A DNA stretch of 7,884 nt from an uncultured Oscillospiraceae bacterium (GTDB lineage: Bacteria; Bacillota; Clostridia; Oscillospirales; Oscillospiraceae), in contig CAKTVN010000067.1 in the NCBI GenBank assembly GCA_934623545.1, forward strand, positions 1 to 7,884, read 5' to 3'. The number at the start of each line of letters is the position of its first letter. Within the stretch, counting starts at the first letter, position 1. The notes under the pieces were generated by a model. That model was not told where the DNA came from. It saw only the letters and a program-made list of their open reading frames with translations, and did not search any database. Position numbers and translations under genes: made by a program. Below are positions 4,560-7,884 of this stretch, in pieces.

Positions 4560-5939
4560 TCACTCTGCCTTTGCCTCCGGGCTCGCATCGCCGCGCGCCT
4601 CGAGGTCGGCGAGAATTTGCTGATAGAACGACTCGCTGATCTTATATTTGCGGCGGTAGATGACATAGCCCGCGGCGATCATCAGCAGCGGCAGAGCGAA
4701 CATGGCGAGCTTGACGACCAGCTTGCCGCCGGCGTCGATGCTCGCGGCGGCAGTGCTGCCGGTCTTGATGCCGGAGAGGATGAGCGAGATGCTGATGACG
4801 CCGGTAGAGAGCGCACCGCCGAGCTTGTTGATCAGCGGCTGGATGGAGAAGGTGATCGATTCGGTGCGCTTACCGAGCTTCCACTGACCGTATTCGATCG
4901 TGTCGGCAAGGAACATGAGCATCAGCAGCTGGATGAACGCCTCGCCGATGAACAAAATGACGGCGGACAGCGCGATGAGCACGAGCGAATGCTCGGCAAA
5001 GAAGAAGATGCCGTAGCCGACGAAGATCAGCACCGTGGACGCGCCGTAGAGCTGCGCACGGCTGTGCTTTTTCGAGAACAGTGGGAACAGGCTCAGCGCG
5101 ACGAGCTGCGCGACACCGCAGACCGCCGCGAGCACGGCGTACATCCCGATGTCGCCGAAGAGGTACTGCATATAGTAGGTGGCGAAGCCGGTGGTGGTGC
5201 AGTAGCCGACCATGAACAGCGCCATTGCGAGCGTCGTCCACATGAGCTGGTCGTTTCCGGCGAGCGCGCGCCACATATCGCGCAGGGTGATCTTCTCCTC
5301 CTGCTCCGCGCGCGCCGCGCGCGGCTCCTTGACGCCGAAGAGCGTGAAGCAGAGCGAGCCGAGATAGCACACGCACAGAATGACCGCGACCGTGAACCAG
5401 CTTTTCGGGGTGTTCCCCATCGCCTCGGTGACAGGCTGCCACGCGACCATGACCGCGAACATACCGACGTTGGCGCAGATGCGCGCGAATGCGCCGTAGC
5501 TCTCGCGCTGCTTCTGATCGCGCGTCAGCGCGGGCAGCAGCGTCCAGTAGCCGATGTCATTGACGCCGTAGGAGATGTCCCACAGGACATACGCAACGGC
5601 GAAGACGAGCACGAAGACCCAGCCGGTGCCGATGTTGCCGAAGAGCATCAGATAGAACACGACGCTCACGACGCCGCCGACCAGAATGGCGGGCTTGAAC
5701 TTGCCCCAGGGGGAGCGGATGTTGTCGACAAAATAGCCGGTAATGGGGTCGTTGACGGCGTCCGCGATGCGGAGCACCGAAAGGACCATGCTCACCGCCG
5801 CGAAGACCTGGATCGGCAGGGAAAGAATGTTGGACAGGAAATACAGCAGCGCGTTTGCCTCGAACGCGTAGAACATATCTCTTCCGATGGTCCCGAGACC
5901 GAAGAAATATTTGTTGCGGCGGACGGTACGATCTGACAT
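4560..5939 (-). CDS. GPH-family sugar:cation symporter (MelB-like MFS)
   Basis: A 459-aa inner-membrane transporter with about 12 hydrophobic segments, of the glycoside-pentoside-hexuronide:cation symporter family. Signature regions: N-terminal KYFFGLGTIGRDMFY (10-24); RIADAVNDPITGYFVDN (57-73) with the D60-x3-D64 pair matching the cation-site aspartates of MelB; SPWGKFKPAIL (76-86); YGVNDIGYWTLLPALTRD (124-141); and the late cytoplasmic loop DTIEYGQWKLGKRTES (346-361) followed by INKLGGALSTG. Length is normal and the frame is intact. The start at 5939 has AGGAGG (5953-5948) 8 bases upstream. It is divergent from a GH13 alpha-glucosidase and shares a promoter region with it, so the likely substrate is an alpha-glucoside that the enzyme cleaves in the cytoplasm. 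The family also carries pentosides and hexuronides, so substrate assignment rests on context alone. Confidence 0.92.
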   Translation of the reverse strand: MSDRTVRRNKYFFGLGTIGRDMFYAFEANALLYFLSNILSLPIQVFAAVSMVLSVLRIADAVNDPITGYFVDNIRSPWGKFKPAILVGGVVSVVFYLMLFGNIGTGWVFVLVFAVAYVLWDISYGVNDIGYWTLLPALTRDQKQRESYGAFARICANVGMFAVMVAWQPVTEAMGNTPKSWFTVAVILCVCYLGSLCFTLFGVKEPRAARAEQEEKITLRDMWRALAGNDQLMWTTLAMALFMVGYCTTTGFATYYMQYLFGDIGMYAVLAAVCGVAQLVALSLFPLFSKKHSRAQLYGASTVLIFVGYGIFFFAEHSLVLIALSAVILFIGEAFIQLLMLMFLADTIEYGQWKLGKRTESITFSIQPLINKLGGALSTGVISISLILSGIKTGSTAAASIDAGGKLVVKLAMFALPLLMIAAGYVIYRRKYKISESFYQQILADLEARGDASPEAKAE

Positions 5940-5959
5940 GGCAGCTTCCTCCTCACTTT

Positions 5960-5972
5960 GGGGCTGCGCCCC
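5960..5972 (-). other. GC hairpin in the symporter leader
   Basis: GGGGC-TGC-GCCCC, a perfect 5-bp stem with a triloop, lies just past the likely symporter transcription start and 6 bases upstream of its AGGAGG site. It may stabilise the 5' end or modulate ribosome access. Confidence 0.5.
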
Positions 5973-5980
5973 ATATTTCT

Positions 5981-6009
5981 ATAGTAACTTTTTTCCGGAC
6001 GGCTGTCAA
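5981..6009 (-). promoter_or_regulatory. Symporter promoter
   Basis: On the minus strand, a consensus -35 TTGACA (6009-6004), a 17-base spacer and TACTAT (5986-5981). TATAGA at 5983-5978 is an alternative -10 with a 20-base spacer. The -35 box overlaps that of the divergent glucosidase promoter. Confidence 0.65.
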
Positions 6010-6032
6010 TTCCGCGCGGCGTATGATATAAT
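6003..6032 (+). promoter_or_regulatory. Alpha-glucosidase promoter
   Basis: CTGTCA (6003-6008) serves as -35, with an 18-base spacer and a perfect -10 TATAAT (6027-6032). The start near 6039 gives a short leader carrying AGGAGGG (6047-6053). The -35 overlaps the TTGACA of the divergent symporter promoter. Confidence 0.75.
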
Positions 6033-6060
6033 AAAAAACACCGGACAGGAGGGAAAGCAT

Positions 6061-7728
6061 ATGCACGAGCGCACAAGATGGTATAAGGACTGTGTTTTTT
6101 ATCAGATCTGGCCGCGAAGCTTCCGCGACGGCGACGGAGACGGCATGGGCGACCTTTGGGGCGTGGCAGAGAAGCTGGACTATATCCATTCGCTCGGCTG
6201 CGACGGCATCTGGTTCTCTCCGCTCTACCCCTCGCCGGGAGCGGACTGCGGCTATGATATTTCCGACTATATGGACATCGCGCCGGAATACGGCGGGATG
6301 GCGGCGTTTGACAAAGTGCTCGAGGGCGCGCACGCGCGTGGGATGCGGGTCGTCATGGACCTTGTCGTCAACCATACGAGCGACGAGCACGAGTGGTTCC
6401 AGAAATCGCGCCGCCGCATCGAGCCATATACCGACTATTACATCTGGCGTCCGGCAAAGCCGAACGGCAAGCTCCCGAACAACTGGGACAGCAACTTTGA
6501 GGGCAAGGCATGGACCTGGGACGAGGTGCGCGGCGAGTATTATCTGCACCTGTTTGCCATCAAGCAGCCCGATCTCAACATGGACAATCCGCTGGTGCGC
6601 GAGGAGGTCAAAAAAATTCTCCGCTTTTGGCTCGACAAGGGCGTCGACGGCTTCCGCGAGGACGTCATCACCTACATCTCCAAAAAGGAGGGGCTGCCGG
6701 ACGACCATCTGATGCCGGCGTGCAAGGGGCTGCCGCACTATAATCTCGGTCCGCATCTGAAGGAGTATCTCGACGAGTTCCGAAGAGATGTGCTGGCGGA
6801 CTATGACTGCGTGACGATCGCGGAGGCGCCGCTGGTCTATCCGAAGAAGGCGCTGGAGCTCATCGGGGAGGACACGGACGCGCCGCTGGATATGGTCATC
6901 CAGTTTGAGTGTATGTGCGCCGACTGCTTTTTGACGGACTATCTGCCGCTGCCGTTCTCGCTGCGCCGGATGAAGCACGCGTTCTCAAAGTGGCAGTACG
7001 CGCTGGCGGGAAAGGGCTGGAACCTGCTGTACATCGAAAATCACGACCATCCGCGCATCGTTTCGCGCTACGGAAGCGAAAAGTTTCCGGTAGAGAGCGC
7101 AAAAACGCTCGCCTGCGCGTATCTGTTCCAGCAGGGCACGCCGTTTCTGTATCAGGGGCAGGAACTCGGCATGACGAACTGGTATCCGAAGGATGCGGAG
7201 GAATACCGCGACGTGCAGACGCGCTTTCAGTACGCGCACTATCTGACCGGGCGGTCGCCGGAGAAGCGGCTGAAGCGGCTCTGGCGCTCGTCGCGCGACT
7301 CGGCGCGCACGCCGGTGCAGTGGACGGCGGAGGAGCACGCAGGCTTCACGAGCGGCACGCCGTGGATGCCGGTCAATGAGAACTACCGGACGGTCAACGC
7401 CGCCGCAGAGGAGCAGGACCCCGATTCGGTGCTGAATTTCTACCGCCGGGCGATCACACTGCGAAAGCGGCTGGAGGTCGTGCGCAGCGGCGCGTATCGC
7501 GAATATCAGAGGAGCTCCAACAAATTCTACGTCTACGCGCGCGAGCGAGCGGGCGAGCGGCTGCTGGTGATCTGCTCGTTCTCGGAGCGGGCGGCGCAGT
7601 TCCGCGCGCCGAGGGGCTATGAGCTGGAGAAAGGAAAGCTCCTTCTGCACAATTATCCGGACGCACCGTTGGGCGCGGGCGGATTCACGGCGAGACCGTA
7701 TGAGACGAGAGTTTATTTATTTGAGTGA
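6061..7728 (+). CDS. GH13 alpha-glucosidase (oligo-1,6-glucosidase-like)
   Basis: A 555-aa cytoplasmic enzyme, without signal peptide, of the GH13 family near the oligo-1,6-glucosidase/alpha-glucosidase group; it should hydrolyse short alpha-glucosides by retention. The N-terminal barrel has FYQIWPRSF (13-21) and the calcium-site-like loop DGDGDGMGDL (23-32). Region I is DLVVNH (100-105). Region II is GFREDVITYISK, with nucleophile D201. The acid/base is E255 in TIAEAP, and the transition-state residue is D329 in ENHDHPR. TPFLYQGQELGMTN (360-373) and a C-terminal beta domain from about 470 complete it. Val202 after the nucleophile is the residue that in yeast isomaltase favours alpha-1,6 links, where maltases have Thr. 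E200, where Met or Leu is usual, and APLVYP after the acid/base differ from classic members. The start has AGGAGGG 7 bases upstream. It is divergent from the GPH symporter. Trehalose-6-phosphate or sucrose activity cannot be excluded. Confidence 0.92.
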   Translation: MHERTRWYKDCVFYQIWPRSFRDGDGDGMGDLWGVAEKLDYIHSLGCDGIWFSPLYPSPGADCGYDISDYMDIAPEYGGMAAFDKVLEGAHARGMRVVMDLVVNHTSDEHEWFQKSRRRIEPYTDYYIWRPAKPNGKLPNNWDSNFEGKAWTWDEVRGEYYLHLFAIKQPDLNMDNPLVREEVKKILRFWLDKGVDGFREDVITYISKKEGLPDDHLMPACKGLPHYNLGPHLKEYLDEFRRDVLADYDCVTIAEAPLVYPKKALELIGEDTDAPLDMVIQFECMCADCFLTDYLPLPFSLRRMKHAFSKWQYALAGKGWNLLYIENHDHPRIVSRYGSEKFPVESAKTLACAYLFQQGTPFLYQGQELGMTNWYPKDAEEYRDVQTRFQYAHYLTGRSPEKRLKRLWRSSRDSARTPVQWTAEEHAGFTSGTPWMPVNENYRTVNAAAEEQDPDSVLNFYRRAITLRKRLEVVRSGAYREYQRSSNKFYVYARERAGERLLVICSFSERAAQFRAPRGYELEKGKLLLHNYPDAPLGAGGFTARPYETRVYLFE

Positions 7729-7757
7729 AAAAGCCGCCCGAAAGGGCGGCTTTTTTG
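7728..7757 (+). terminator. Intrinsic terminator of the alpha-glucosidase gene
   Basis: GCCGCCC (7733-7739) and GGGCGGC (7744-7750) close on a GAAA tetraloop, with AAAAA before (7728-7732) and six T after (7751-7756). The A-run begins in the last base of the stop codon. The symmetry would let it also stop transcription from the right. Confidence 0.95.
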
Positions 7758-7884
7758 TCACCCCAGAGGGGGGACACGTCTTTGCGATTGCACCGCAGTG
7801 CCGTTTATGCGGTGAGACCGCAACTGTCGCTCCGCGGGCATACTTTTTTCTGTCTTGCCAGAAAAAAGTATGCAAAAAAGAGGC
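7757..7884 (-). repeat. Structured hairpin-chain repeat, copy 2 (inverted, cut by window end)
   Basis: 7838-7884 is the exact reverse complement of 104-150, including the 15-bp stem (7838-7852/7859-7873) and its loop. 7801-7837 aligns without gaps to 151-187 (26 of 37 identical) and folds into the same two small stems (7828-7836; TGCGG/CCGCA at 7808-7822). A GCAC/GTGC stem (7790-7801) follows, then a final CCCC-AGA-GGGG stem (7761-7771), extended outward by GTC/GAC. That last stem aligns with 288-306 of copy 1 (15 of 19). The middle is shorter than in copy 1, lacking three hairpins. It starts directly at the end of the glucosidase terminator. Confidence 0.85.

Noticed and set aside
4473..5936. 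Long open frame (487 codons) on the plus strand opposite the symporter
   Set aside because: It is antisense to a clear membrane transporter, has Asp/Glu/Arg/His-rich composition typical of a GC-rich shadow frame, and lacks a ribosome site and any recognisable domain.
5953..6978. Minus-strand frame of 341 codons opposite the alpha-glucosidase
   Set aside because: It is a shadow of the GH13 gene, has low-complexity Arg/Val/Leu-rich composition, has no ribosome site and overlaps the divergent promoters.

Overview
The window looks like chromosomal DNA from a GC-rich gut Clostridia (Oscillospiraceae-type Firmicute). The signs are strong AGGAGG ribosome sites, sigma-A promoters, a lysine riboswitch, a GH25 lysozyme, a GPH symporter, a GH13 glucosidase, and intergenic gaps full of hairpin repeats. 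The assignment is inferred from style; no marker gene is present.

Layout. Positions 1-310 hold no gene but a chain of hairpins, including a structured repeat (104-306). A promoter (320-348) then drives a membrane-anchored GH25 muramidase (384-1280, +). A hairpin-rich convergent gap (1281-1567) with a terminator follows. On the minus strand, read right to left, lies an amino-acid ABC importer operon: promoter (4515-4488), leader of about 330 nt with a lysine riboswitch (4431-4262) and its terminator (4227-4191), then the binding lipoprotein (4148-3276), the permease (3074-2310) and the ATPase (2305-1568). Next is a GPH-family sugar:cation symporter (5939-4560, -), divergent from a GH13 alpha-glucosidase (6061-7728, +). 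Their promoters share one overlapping -35 box. After the glucosidase terminator (7733-7756), a second copy of the structured repeat runs inverted to the window end (7757-7884).

The riboswitch makes lysine the likely substrate of the ABC importer: lysine binding should free the terminator and shut the operon off. The main novelty is the binding protein. Its SBP_bac_3 domain is in permuted order: the C-terminal half follows the lipobox directly, then a Ser/Thr/Asp-rich linker, then the N-terminal half, ending at the strand that normally crosses to lobe 2. It looks like a natural circular permutation.

The symporter/glucosidase pair forms a small module that probably takes up and hydrolyses alpha-glucosides, possibly alpha-1,6-linked.

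The second novelty is the hairpin repeat. Its two copies share 47 identical bases, and in the next 37 bases every difference at a paired position is compensated, which suggests selection on folded RNA or single-stranded DNA.
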